Assembly (NCBI GenBank): GCA_902706235.1
Contig: CACSJR010000010.1
Span: 62,001-126,000, forward strand
Length of the DNA stretch: 64,000 nucleotides
Source of the DNA: Citrobacter sp. 18056
GTDB taxonomy: Bacteria > Pseudomonadota > Gammaproteobacteria > Enterobacterales > Enterobacteriaceae
Direction of reading: 5' to 3'
Every line of letters begins with the position of its first letter. Position 1 is the first letter of the stretch. The translations under genes were made by a program, and so were the position numbers. Positions 48,801-57,411 of the stretch are shown here, piece after piece. The notes under the pieces were generated by a model that saw only the letters and a list, made by a program, of their open reading frames with translations, was not told the DNA's origin and did no database searches.

Positions 48801-51800
48801 CGACCAGGCGAGTTCGAAGACGCGATCGGCGATCGGGTGATCGCGGTATTTTTCCAGAAGCGCCAGGCTTTGCTGGCGGTTGTCACTCACACCATAGACG
48901 ATATCGACGGTGACGGGCTGGCCCGGTTGCAGGGTGATGGTCTGGCGGATAGCCAGCATTGGATCCAGCACTGAACCGGCGGTGTTGCTGAGCGGCCCGC
49001 TTTGATGGGCTGCCAGCGCATTCGCCGGGCCATTGCCGCGCCCGAGGAAATTCGCCCGATCGGTTTCGAACGACGCTTCGCTCTGGTTGTCACCATGTAC
49101 CACCATCATGTGGAACAGCCATGGGATTTTTTCATCCGGCGAGCGAGGTCGACGGTGGCACAAAATGGCATTCTGCGCGGCAATCAACTCCGTCTGGATA
49201 AATAGATTACTGAACGCCGGGTGCGCCTGGTCGCTGGTGGCAGGGGCCAGCACCACTTCGGCATAGGTCGTCAGTTCGAGGGGACGAGGCTGACGGCCAC
49301 GGTGCAGCAGCGTGATGCGGCGCAGTTCAATATCATCTTCCGGCGACACCACAATCTGCGTTTTGATGCTCAGGTTACCGATAGTGCGCCTGTATTCTGC
49401 GCCCGATTCGGTAAAGATAATTTCGTCGTTGCTGTCGATATCGCCGACCGGCTGCCAGCTGTTGCTCCACAGCTCGCCGGTTTGCGTATCGCGGATATAG
49501 CAGAATGCCCCCCAGTTATCGCGGGTGGTATCGCTACGCCAGCGGGTAAGGGCCAGATCATTCCAGCGGCTATAGCTGCCGCCGGTATGGGTCATCATCA
49601 GGTGATAATGGCTGTTGGACAGCAACTGAACTTCGGGCACCAGGCTGTCCGCCCCGGTAAATATACGTGGCTCGTAGCGCACGGGTTTAACCCGGCCTTC
49701 ATGGGACTCAAAATGACGACGAGGGCTGTAGAGATCGACCGCATCCGGCACACGCTCTTGCAGCAGCAGACTCGCCGACTGAAACGCGGTGCTGGCCATA
49801 AATCTGTCGACCATTGGCGCGTCGAGCAACACGTGCGCCAGCGCCTGAAACGCCATGCCCTGATGGTGCGCCATCCACGATTGCACCACAGCATACAGCT
49901 GCCCGGTGGCGAGACGCGACGGCGTGTAGTCCAGCGCTTCATAAAAACCGTATTCACCTCGCGCGCCGATTTTCTCCAGGCGGGTCAGGTTTTCACAGGC
50001 TTTTTGCGGTGAAATCATCAACGCCAACAGCGTGGCGTACGGTGCAACCACCATGTCATCGGCCAGCCCGCGCCGCAGCCCGAGGCCGGGCACGCCAAAG
50101 GCCTGATACTGGTAATTCTGCTGAACATCAAATGCATGGTAGCCCGACTCGGACACGCCCCACGGCACCCCGCGCTCTTTGCCCCAGTCTATCTGGCGCA
50201 TGACCGCCGACTGACTCATTTCATCCAGCAAACAGCCCGGCCAGGTTGGCATCACCAGGTTTGGCATCAGATATTCAAACATCGAACCACTCCACGACAT
50301 CAGCGCGGTTTCGTTATCAATAGTGGTGAAAAGACGCCCGAGCGCGAACCAGCTTTTGAGCGGCAGTTGATTGGTGGCGATGGCAAGGAAACTGGTCAGC
50401 CGAATTTCGGACGGCAGCAGGTCATAATGGCTTTTATCCGCCATATTGCTGTCGCAGTTGTAGCCGATGCTGAGGAGATTAGTCACTTCGCTGTACAGGA
50501 AAGTGAAATCCATTTGCGCATGCTCATTCAGGCGCTGTTCGAGCTCGGTAATGATGTCCAGGCGCATACGGGCCAGCGAGATGGCGGAGGCCGGAGGTGA
50601 GCCTTCGCCGGTATGCTTTGCCTGCGCCAGCCAGCACAATGACGGAAGCGTCTGCGCGTCATACGTTGAGGTTAACCAACTGAGCAGATGTGTCCATTCG
50701 TGGCACAGCAGGACCAGCTGATGCTGAAGATGTTCAATCCAGCGCACCACCACTGAGTTTTCATGATTGCACAAGGCGTGCAAATGGTTGCTTTGGCTGC
50801 GCATCCATTTGAGTTCGGTAAACAGCTCATCCGGTGGCAGAAGGGCGGCGCTGTGGCAATGCTGACGCAGCAATCGCAGCGCGGTCGGAGTGCTCTGGCC
50901 CCAGTGTTTCTCGAGAATAACCAGCGTATCGTCTATCCCTGCCAGCACCTGTACGGCGTTTAATATTGGCTGATTACGCATGGCCGACAGCCCTTCGCGC
51001 AGGGTCAGTAAATGCCCAGCCATATTGCCGCTGTCGACGCTGGAGACATAGCGCGGACTTAGCGGGGCAAGGGTGCGAGTGTCATACCAGTTATACAAAT
51101 GCCCGCGGAAATGCTCCATTTTATCGAGCGAATCGAGGGTTAGCGTGATGCGTTGCAACACGTCGCCAATCGGCAGATAGCCAAAATCCCAGGCGGTCAG
51201 GTTAGCCATCAGCGACAAGCCAATATTGGTCGGTGAGGTTCGGTGCGCAATCGTGGGCTGCGGTATTTCCTGATAGTTATCCGGCGGTAGCCAGTTTTCT
51301 TTGGCGTTGGCAAAGGTTTCAAAAAAGGCCCAGATTTCACGGCTGGTCTGGCGCAACAGCTGTTTTTGTTCTTTGTTAGGTGAAAACGTTTTACGTGCAG
51401 GCTGGCGGCTCAGCCAGCTCAACAGCAGTGGTGCCAGGCACCAGACAATGCCAATGGGCAGTGCAACGGTCGAGAGCCACGGCGCAACGTACGCGGTGAG
51501 CCCCGTTAATGCCACGCCGGCGACGACGTTGAGCCACATCGCCCGGTAAAAACGGATGGGGGAGGTTTTGAATAGCGTATTATCCGGGCTGAAACTGACC
51601 CACTGGCTGAGATTGCGCTTACTAAAGCCCAGCCGCCACAGTGTTACGGCTATGGCGTACAGCGAATACCCGGCCTCGTGCGGCAGGGTGATGAAATTCA
51701 GTCCGACGCGGGAAAGACGTTTCAACGCCCCAGCCACCACCAGCAGCAGGTGCTGCGTTAACAGACGACGGGCAGGTTTACGCAGAAGGTCGTGAGTGAC

Positions 51801-54407
51801 CGCCAGCGCCGTGGGCATCAGCCACACCGTCGCCAGCACGCCCAGCCAGTACAGCGGGTTTGGCACCCATAGCAGGGTACAAAACAGTAGCGCCAATAAA
51901 GACGGGGCTACCAGGCTGCGGCGCAGGTTATCCAGAAGTTTCCAGTAAGAGAGGGCGGATAACGGGTTTTTGTCGTGACTGCCATCCGCTTTTCGCACCC
52001 GCGGTTTAAGCCAGTTGAGCAATTGCCAATCGCCACGGATCCAGCGCGTACGCCGTGCCACATCCGATAAATAGTTATTTGGGTACTGTTCATACAATAA
52101 GACTTCGCTCAATAACCCGGATCGGGCATAGCATCCTTCCAATAAATCATGACTGAGGACCAGGTTTTCGGGGCAGGTGTTGGCGGTGGCCTGTACAAAG
52201 ACATCGACGTCATAAATCCCTTTGCCGACGAATGATCCTTCGCCAAACAAATCCTGATAGATATCGGAAGACATCATCGAATAAGGGTTGTTACCCGGAA
52301 TGCTGCTGCACAGGGCGGCATAGCGGCCTTGCCCGTTGCGCGGCATTTCTTCCGCCAGCCCCGGCTGCAAAATACCGTAGCCTTTCACCACGCGCTGACG
52401 TGCGGGGTCGTATTCGGGCCGGTTGAGCGGATGCGCCATCGTAGCGACCAGCTTGTGCGCCGTTTCGCGCGGCAGAACGGTATCACTGTCGAGGGTTATA
52501 ACGTATTTGATGCGTTCAGGGAGTTGTTCAGCAGTCAGGTCCATTGCGCTGGAGAACTGCGCTGTGGGATGGCGTAACCAGCTGTTCAGTAGCGCCAGTT
52601 TGCCACGTTTACGCTCATATCCCATCCAGACGCCCTGCGGTGGGTTCCACTCTGGGGCGCGATGCAACAGATAAAACCGCGGACGGCTCGCCGGATAACG
52701 CCGGTTCAGTACCTGAGTTTGCGCAATGGCCTGATCGAGTAGGGTGCGGTTATCCAGTGAGTTTTGGCTGATGGAATCGGTGAGGTCGGTCAGCAGCGCA
52801 AAACGCAGATGTTCGTGCTGATTGCCCAGCCAGCAGATTTCCAGGCTGGTAAGCAGTTTGGTGATGTTTTCAGGGCTGGTCAGCAGACACGGAATCACCA
52901 CCAGGGTCGCCGATTCCGGCGGGATCCCAGCTGAAAAATCCATGCGTGGCAGCGGGCGCGGGTGACGAAAACGGGTGGTCGTTTCACTGAGCAAATCGCT
53001 CACCAGCTGGCTGACCGCCACGACCAGCGGCACCGTCAGGAGCATAAGCAGCCCGCTGATGCCTGACAGCGCCATTTCGTGCATGATAGCTGCCGTTGTC
53101 GCCGTCGTCAGAAGACTCAGGCTGCCAAGCCAGGAAAGCAGAGGGATTTGGTTGAAACTATGACGCAGGCGAATAAAGCGCGACGTGTCCGCCGCCAGCT
53201 CCATTTCGAGCTGCTGACGTCCGTCGCCCATCAGCCAATAGCCAATGTGATGGCCTGGGGTCTCCGGCGCGTTTTGCGTTGCGAGGGTCAAAACGTGTTG
53301 GGCGACGTCAGGCTCACTGGTGCGGCTACCTCGGGCAAGAATTTCAATCACATGGCGATAGTGGTCACGGGTATCAAAATGCATCAGCGGATAGACTCCC
53401 GCCGGGTCGAGGCGCAGCGTTTGCTCCACCACGCTCATTGCTTCTGCGAAATCCGCCCAGTTGGTATCACTTAATAACCGCAATCCGGCAATGCTATTGC
53501 TCACCGAAATCTGACCGGTCGCCAACTGTTGATTGAAACGATGAATGAGCGCATCGGTAGTGACGCCCTGTTCTGCAAGACGTTGCTCAATCCAGGTAAG
53601 CGGTAGCGCCAGCATGTTGCTGCGTCCCTGAAGACGACGCACCATTTCAGCGACAAACGCGCTGCTGAGCGGGGGGCGCGAGCGCGCCATATCGGCAATC
53701 ACCATAATCACATCGGCAGGGGCCTCTTCTGCACAGTCAAAAATGCGCGTCACCCAGCTATCGGCCAGGTTGCGTTCCTGCTGCGCTTTCACCACATCGA
53801 TGCTGACGCGGCGCAGGTTTTCAATTAACGCCAGGCGCATCATGCCAGGGAGCGCCCAGACTTCTCCTAAGGTCAGCTGTGTGTGTTGCTGGTAGGCGCG
53901 GATGTAAATGGTCAGGCTGGCGGCGTCCCAGCGCCCGTCTCCGTGGGCGATCGCTTCGGCTGCAATATCATAAATGCGAGGGCAATTATGCGGTGAAGCC
54001 AGCGCAGGCAGGCCTTTGCCGAAGTTTTTCGGCAGGTGTTGCCGGACGAGGCGGATTTGCTCCTCTATCAGGTAATAATTGTCCAGCAGCCATTCCCCGG
54101 CGGGCATGATGCTTGCCTTTTTGCCGGCATTCAGCGTGTAGCAGTTTTGCGTGATGATGGCTTCGTTGTCGCTCAGGCGCTTGAGAAGATAATACGGCAA
54201 TTTATCAGGCGATAATTTATGCGAGCGGGCGAGCTTTTTGCCAAAGCGTTCCATTTGGGCTGAGGAAAAGAGTTCAGCACGAAGACTATTTTCACCGGCA
54301 GGATCGTTGGCCAGGAGCGGGACGAGATCGGGAGCTTTGGTCAGGGGCAGAGAGCGGCTCAGCCACCCTTTGGGATTCATTTTCATAGCGTTGCTCTGAT
54401 GCGACAT
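45807..54407 (-). CDS. ndvB: Cyclic beta-1,2-glucan synthase (NdvB/ChvB/Cgs type)
   Basis: 2,866 residues, almost exactly the size of Brucella Cgs (about 2,867) and slightly larger than Agrobacterium ChvB. Membrane segments at about 421-475, 835-890 and 960-1020. A GT84 transferase domain (about 490-830) has Asp640-x-Asp642 in TLDSDTVLP and the RRTRWIRGDW form of the Q/RxxRW motif. A glucoamylase-like central region (about 1080-1520) and a C-terminal GH94 phosphorylase module follow, the latter with GDWNDGMNRVG (Asp2551, Asp2554). In Rhizobiales this enzyme initiates, elongates, cyclises and trims periplasmic cyclic glucan. K-12 has no homologue here. The start is uncertain (54407, 54386 or 54380; none has a good ribosome-binding site). 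A sigma-S -10 lies upstream. Confidence 0.9.
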   Translation of the reverse strand: MSHQSNAMKMNPKGWLSRSLPLTKAPDLVPLLANDPAGENSLRAELFSSAQMERFGKKLARSHKLSPDKLPYYLLKRLSDNEAIITQNCYTLNAGKKASIMPAGEWLLDNYYLIEEQIRLVRQHLPKNFGKGLPALASPHNCPRIYDIAAEAIAHGDGRWDAASLTIYIRAYQQHTQLTLGEVWALPGMMRLALIENLRRVSIDVVKAQQERNLADSWVTRIFDCAEEAPADVIMVIADMARSRPPLSSAFVAEMVRRLQGRSNMLALPLTWIEQRLAEQGVTTDALIHRFNQQLATGQISVSNSIAGLRLLSDTNWADFAEAMSVVEQTLRLDPAGVYPLMHFDTRDHYRHVIEILARGSRTSEPDVAQHVLTLATQNAPETPGHHIGYWLMGDGRQQLEMELAADTSRFIRLRHSFNQIPLLSWLGSLSLLTTATTAAIMHEMALSGISGLLMLLTVPLVVAVSQLVSDLLSETTTRFRHPRPLPRMDFSAGIPPESATLVVIPCLLTSPENITKLLTSLEICWLGNQHEHLRFALLTDLTDSISQNSLDNRTLLDQAIAQTQVLNRRYPASRPRFYLLHRAPEWNPPQGVWMGYERKRGKLALLNSWLRHPTAQFSSAMDLTAEQLPERIKYVITLDSDTVLPRETAHKLVATMAHPLNRPEYDPARQRVVKGYGILQPGLAEEMPRNGQGRYAALCSSIPGNNPYSMMSSDIYQDLFGEGSFVGKGIYDVDVFVQATANTCPENLVLSHDLLEGCYARSGLLSEVLLYEQYPNNYLSDVARRTRWIRGDWQLLNWLKPRVRKADGSHDKNPLSALSYWKLLDNLRRSLVAPSLLALLFCTLLWVPNPLYWLGVLATVWLMPTALAVTHDLLRKPARRLLTQHLLLVVAGALKRLSRVGLNFITLPHEAGYSLYAIAVTLWRLGFSKRNLSQWVSFSPDNTLFKTSPIRFYRAMWLNVVAGVALTGLTAYVAPWLSTVALPIGIVWCLAPLLLSWLSRQPARKTFSPNKEQKQLLRQTSREIWAFFETFANAKENWLPPDNYQEIPQPTIAHRTSPTNIGLSLMANLTAWDFGYLPIGDVLQRITLTLDSLDKMEHFRGHLYNWYDTRTLAPLSPRYVSSVDSGNMAGHLLTLREGLSAMRNQPILNAVQVLAGIDDTLVILEKHWGQSTPTALRLLRQHCHSAALLPPDELFTELKWMRSQSNHLHALCNHENSVVVRWIEHLQHQLVLLCHEWTHLLSWLTSTYDAQTLPSLCWLAQAKHTGEGSPPASAISLARMRLDIITELEQRLNEHAQMDFTFLYSEVTNLLSIGYNCDSNMADKSHYDLLPSEIRLTSFLAIATNQLPLKSWFALGRLFTTIDNETALMSWSGSMFEYLMPNLVMPTWPGCLLDEMSQSAVMRQIDWGKERGVPWGVSESGYHAFDVQQNYQYQAFGVPGLGLRRGLADDMVVAPYATLLALMISPQKACENLTRLEKIGARGEYGFYEALDYTPSRLATGQLYAVVQSWMAHHQGMAFQALAHVLLDAPMVDRFMASTAFQSASLLLQERVPDAVDLYSPRRHFESHEGRVKPVRYEPRIFTGADSLVPEVQLLSNSHYHLMMTHTGGSYSRWNDLALTRWRSDTTRDNWGAFCYIRDTQTGELWSNSWQPVGDIDSNDEIIFTESGAEYRRTIGNLSIKTQIVVSPEDDIELRRITLLHRGRQPRPLELTTYAEVVLAPATSDQAHPAFSNLFIQTELIAAQNAILCHRRPRSPDEKIPWLFHMMVVHGDNQSEASFETDRANFLGRGNGPANALAAHQSGPLSNTAGSVLDPMLAIRQTITLQPGQPVTVDIVYGVSDNRQQSLALLEKYRDHPIADRVFELAWSHSLVVLRQINANEDDAALFNRLASAIVYPCQELRADSRDISRNRRGQSGLWGWSISGDLPIVLLTITNEESILSVTTLIQAHRYWRLKGLAVDLVILNNSPGGYQQGLQNTIMDLIYAGSEASQLDKSGGIFVRNGEHLSAEDKLLLMSVAHLFLDDRSGGLNEQLDQRIHTLKALPRPFVPHVSPGDNLHIPWSPDTRQLLHFNGHGGFSQDGREYQIVLRENQPTPAPWSNVLANARFGSVLSEAGQAYSWYENAHEYRLTPWENDPISDRSGEVFYLRDEESGAYWSPTTLPVRGEGDYLSRHGFGYSVFAHRESGIDSELTILVAEEAPVKLAILTLSNNSGRPRKLSVTGFVEWTLAESRARSTLHIVTHEASVSGGCAVMANNFYGADGGGRTAFFSVSGAHCSLTGDRREFIGRNGSLEKPAAMNLRWLSNKTGAGLDPCGAVQSATTLIDGDQTTFIFVLGVGEDQAQVQALLSRYLNEDAARNELNQVHRMWHNLLDKLVVNTPDTSVNLLVNGWLLYQTIACRLLARSGYYQSGGAFGFRDQLQDTLALSHAAPERLREQIVLCASRQFIEGDVQHWWHPPQGNGVRTRCSDDYLWLPLAVCHYVETTGDTGILEQRIAWLEGRSLQAGEESVYEQPVISALEDTLWQHCVKALQHGLRFGQHGLPLMGAGDWNDGMNRVGIDGKGESVWLGFFLFDVLERFASLADKRQDTRISELCRTAATRLQKSLETSGWDGEWYRRGYFDDGTPLGSKASQDCRIDAIAQSWAVLSGATGQERSSQAMNALDKHLVDDDAGLIKLLTPPFDGHGPNPGYIQGYLPGVRENGGQYTHGAIWAVMAFARMGNTERAWQLWSLINPVNHTLTTSAIEKYKAEPYVMSADVYSVEPHRGRAGWSWYTGSAGWAYRLLTEELLGIKRYASAFTVHVQLPQDWPRVSMRYLQGQSQYQITVSRDGGPYRVVLDGVTLPDDRIPLVDDGQNHTLEIFQT

Positions 54408-54499
54408 GAACGCGCAGGAGCAGTTGCGAAATCAGTTCAGAAACGTTCTCTCAAGATGGGCGTGAGGCATCGGGGATTTAACAGCTGCCGGAATAACAC

Positions 54500-54510
54500 T
54501 TAAGTATAGA
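54500..54510 (-). promoter_or_regulatory. Extended sigma-S -10 element upstream of the cyclic glucan synthase
   Basis: On the minus strand TCTATACTTAA, an exact match to the extended RpoS consensus (TCTATACTTAA), with a poor -35 (CTTCCG at 17 nt), as is usual for RpoS promoters. A start near 54494 would give a leader of about 87 nt before the 54407 ATG. The 54408-54878 gap otherwise holds only the mppA promoter region. Confidence 0.65.
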
Positions 54511-54806
54511 ACACCGACGTTGAGTCGGAAGGCACTTCAGGGATCGACGCGGGAAGACAAACAGGGCTAACTATCCCGGGCAGAGCATCGTGTGCGTGAG
54601 ACGATTTTTTGAGGCAGACGGCTTTGATTTGAAGCCACAATCAGGGGAAGTGACGGTGGTCTCGAATGAAGGAGTTTTATCCTATCACGAAGTCATCGAA
54701 TAACATGCGAACAATCACCATCAAGGTTGGATTCATTCTCAGGGCTGCAATGGCAGCGTTTCTGACACCTTTTCGCCATCTCCTTCAATTTATTGCCACA
54801 AGTCGT

Positions 54807-54835
54807 TTGCAATTCCTCCTGTTGAAACAAATAAT
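54807..54835 (+). promoter_or_regulatory. Possible mppA promoter
   Basis: TTGCAA, 17 nt, AATAAT; start expected near 54842, giving a leader of about 37 nt. It lies inside an open frame that extends mppA upstream, which is a further reason to reject that extension as coding. Confidence 0.4.
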
Positions 54836-54878
54836 TACCCGACTAAGTTGGCTGAGTTTATTGGAACAAGGGGATCCC

Positions 54879-56495
54879 ATGAAGTTTCCTGTATCGTCTA
54901 TCTGTTTTGCGCTGGCGCTGAGTGGCGTTTCTTCTCTTTCCTTTGCGGCCGACGTTCCGCCGGGAACCGTTCTGGCGCAGCAGCAGGTGCTGGTTCGTCA
55001 CATCAAAGATGAGCCTGCGTCGCTGGATCCGGCGAAGGCGGTAGGGTTACCGGAAATTCAGGTGATCCGCGACCTGTTTGAAGGCCTGGTGAACCAGGAC
55101 GGTAAGGGCAATATTACTCCGGGTGTGGCGACCAAATGGCAGACCAACGATAACCGCACCTGGACATTCACTTTGCGCGATGACGCGAAATGGTCCGATG
55201 GCACGCCGGTAACCGCACAAGACTTTGTTTACAGCTGGCAGCGTCTGGTTGACCCTAAAACGACGTCGCCGTTTGCCTGGTTCGCCGCTCTGGCGGGTAT
55301 TACCCATGCGCAGGATATTATCGATGGCAAAGCGACGCCGGATAAGCTCGGCGTGACAGCAGTCGATGCTAAAACCCTGCGTGTTCAGCTGGATAAACCG
55401 TTGCCGTGGTTCGTGAACCTGACCGCCAACTTCTCTCTTTATCCAGTGCAAAAAGCCAACGTCGAAAGCGATCCGAACTGGACCCGCCCTGGCAAGCTGA
55501 TCGGTAACGGCGCCTACGTGCTGAAAGAGCGCGTGGTGAATGAAAAGCTGGTGGTTGTGCCAAACGCAAACTACTGGGATAACGCTAAAACCGTCATCAA
55601 GCAGGTGACGTTTGTGCCGATTAATCAGGAATCGAACGCCACTAAACGCTATCTGGCGGGCGATATTGATATCACCGAATCGTTCCCAAAAAATCAGTAC
55701 AAGCAGTTGCTGAAAGACATTCCAGGCCAGGTGTATACGCCGCCGCAGTTGGGGACGTACTACTACGCGTTTAACACTCAAAAGGGGCCAACCGCGGATT
55801 CTCGCGTGCGTCTGGCGTTGAGCATGACCATTGACCGTCGCATCATGGCGGATAAAGTGCTCGGCACCGGCGAGAAACCCGCCTGGCACTTTACCCCGGA
55901 CGTGACGTCGGGCTTTACGCCGCAGCCAACCGCCGCGGAAAAAATGAGTCAGGAAGAGCTGAATGCGCAGGCTAAAACGCTGCTAACTGCCGCTGGCTAT
56001 GGACCGGGGCGTCCGCTGAAACTGACACTGCTGTACAACACCTCTGAAAACCACCAGAAAATCGCCATCGCGGTAGCGTCGATGTGGAAGAAAAATCTGG
56101 GCGTTGATGTGAAGCTGCAAAACCAGGAGTGGAAAACCTACATCGATAGCCGCAACACCGGCAACTTTGACGTGATCCGCGCGTCCTGGGTGGGTGATTA
56201 CAACGAACCGTCAACCTTCCTGTCGCTGCTGACCTCCACGCACAGCGGGAACATTTCTCGCTTTAACGATCCGGCGTACGACAAAGTTATCAACAAGGCG
56301 ACGCTGGAAACGACCGATAAAGCGCGTAATGACGACTATAACGAAGCCGAGAAAATCATTGCGGCTCAGGCTCCGATTGCGCCGATTTATCAGTACACCA
56401 ACGGGCGTCTGATTAAACCGTGGCTGAAGGGCTATCCAATCGATAACCCGGAAGATGTGGCGTACAGCCGCACAATGTACATCATCAAGCATTGA
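54879..56495 (+). CDS. mppA: MppA, murein peptide-binding protein
   Basis: 538 residues (E. coli 537). SBP family 5; signal peptide MKFPVSSICFALALSGVSSL... cleaved after SFA at about residue 23. Delivers murein tripeptide to the OppBCDF permease. The open frame extends 71 codons upstream to 54666, but ATG 54879 with AAGGGGAT gives the family start and signal peptide. Together with mpaA and ycjG in this window it completes much of a murein tripeptide recycling set: uptake, amide cleavage, epimerisation. Confidence 0.95.
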   Translation: MKFPVSSICFALALSGVSSLSFAADVPPGTVLAQQQVLVRHIKDEPASLDPAKAVGLPEIQVIRDLFEGLVNQDGKGNITPGVATKWQTNDNRTWTFTLRDDAKWSDGTPVTAQDFVYSWQRLVDPKTTSPFAWFAALAGITHAQDIIDGKATPDKLGVTAVDAKTLRVQLDKPLPWFVNLTANFSLYPVQKANVESDPNWTRPGKLIGNGAYVLKERVVNEKLVVVPNANYWDNAKTVIKQVTFVPINQESNATKRYLAGDIDITESFPKNQYKQLLKDIPGQVYTPPQLGTYYYAFNTQKGPTADSRVRLALSMTIDRRIMADKVLGTGEKPAWHFTPDVTSGFTPQPTAAEKMSQEELNAQAKTLLTAAGYGPGRPLKLTLLYNTSENHQKIAIAVASMWKKNLGVDVKLQNQEWKTYIDSRNTGNFDVIRASWVGDYNEPSTFLSLLTSTHSGNISRFNDPAYDKVINKATLETTDKARNDDYNEAEKIIAAQAPIAPIYQYTNGRLIKPWLKGYPIDNPEDVAYSRTMYIIKH

Positions 56496-56513
56496 TACCT
56501 CTGAATCGCTTCG

Positions 56514-56543
56514 AGCCCGGCGTGAATATGTCGGGCTTTTTTT
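56514..56543 (+). terminator. mppA terminator
   Basis: AGCCCG, a 12-nt loop, CGGGCT and a T7 run, 19 nt after the mppA stop. Confidence 0.9.
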
Positions 56544-56626
56544 CAGGATAAATAACCACTCTTTGAATATGGATAACGCAGCGTGCGCGAACTATGCTTA
56601 GTAGATATCCTGTATCAGGAGGGGAT

Positions 56627-56839
56627 ATGTTGACGCATTCTGAAGCAAAACGATGGGCCGCGATCATGCTGAAATCCGCACTGTGCGATGGTATGAATGC
56701 AGAAGAAATTTTCAGGCAAGTGCATCTGGTGTGCGATAAGCATGGGAGAGAGTGTCTTGAGGAATTAATAGAAGAGATCCTGGTGGAAGCCGGGCGAATC
56801 GGGCCTCAGCATAGCGCCGGTGAATACAAGCACCATTGA
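56627..56839 (+). CDS. Hypothetical small protein, 70 residues
   Basis: ATG 56627 has the strong ribosome-binding site AGGAGGGG five bases upstream and opens 70 codons; the frame itself runs 11 codons further back but without a start signal. The product is rich in Glu, Ala, Leu and Ile and should be mainly helical (AKRWAAIMLKSALCDGMN, ECLEELIEEILVEAG), with two Cys and no membrane segment. It is closed by an elaborate terminator. I do not recognise a family. It occupies the place where K-12 has ynaI-uspE-fnr-ogt-abg-smrA between mppA and dgcM. Confidence 0.6.
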   Translation: MLTHSEAKRWAAIMLKSALCDGMNAEEIFRQVHLVCDKHGRECLEELIEEILVEAGRIGPQHSAGEYKHH

Positions 56840-56855
56840 CGCCAACGTACAACAA

Positions 56856-56917
56856 AACCGTCTGCGTGAAGTAATGTGCCCACAAATGGGGTTCACTTCA
56901 CAATGGGCGGTTTTTTT
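56856..56917 (+). terminator. Compound terminator behind the 70-residue gene
   Basis: Nested pairings AACCG/CGGTT, GTGAAG/CTTCAC and an inner CCCA-CAAA-TGGG hairpin, closed by a T7 run. It touches the stop of the convergent dgcM remnant. Confidence 0.65.
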
Positions 56918-57344
56918 ATGCCACCAGAACTCTGCTGCGGCCGTGATGTTTGGCCTGATAAAGCGCTTTATCGACGCGTTTAAAATGCTCATCGATATTT
57001 TCTGTTGCCGCATGAGGAATGTTCGCCCCTTCAAACAGGATGACAGGCGCCAGGCCAGGAAAAGTGGCTAACGTCAGCCGACAGTGCCGCGCTAATTCAC
57101 CTGCAGTGGCCGCCAGCGTCCAGATTTCGACGATTTCATGCTGATGCTGAAGGTCATTGAGATACAGCGACAGCCGCGTTTGCGTACAGGCAGAAAGCGG
57201 CCCGAATCGCAGGGCTGATAAAGAGCTTTCCCCCGTCAGCGCTTGCGTGGCGTGGTTGGCAAAAATTAAACGCTCATAAAGCGGATCCACCACCCAAAGC
57301 GGCGTGGTCAGGTGATAATAAGCGGACAATCCGGCGGGCAACAT
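56916..57344 (-). pseudogene. dgcM: DgcM (YdaM) with large in-frame internal deletion
   Basis: 142 residues against 410 in E. coli DgcM. Residues 1-114 match the E. coli N-terminal sensor region (LTTPLWVVDPLYERLIFANH, SLYLNDLQHQHEIVEI, PVILFEGANIP); residues 115-142 match the very end of the GGDEF domain (ENIDEHFKRVDKALYQAK...RSRVLVA against ESIDELFKRVDDALYRAK...RNRVLAA). The roughly 268 residues between, comprising the PAS domain and the GGDEF catalytic core, are gone without a frameshift. It cannot make c-di-GMP. The start has AGGGAG upstream, so the stub may still be made. Position next to zntB is the K-12 location. In E. coli DgcM with MlrA activates csgD and is inhibited by PdeR. Confidence 0.85.
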
Positions 57345-57411
57345 TGCATTATCTCCCTGGGCGAATGTCACTCCGCCACCGGCACGTATTAAACATAATG
57401 CATCTGCGGTT

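Noticed and set aside
45807-54407. Many long frames antisense to or out of phase with the cyclic glucan synthase
   Set aside because: They are shadows produced by high GC and third-position bias of a very long gene; none has start signals plus recognisable motifs.
54666-54878. 71-codon N-terminal extension of mppA in the same open frame
   Set aside because: It would place the true signal peptide in the interior, matches nothing in the MppA family, and contains a likely promoter; ATG 54879 has a strong ribosome-binding site.
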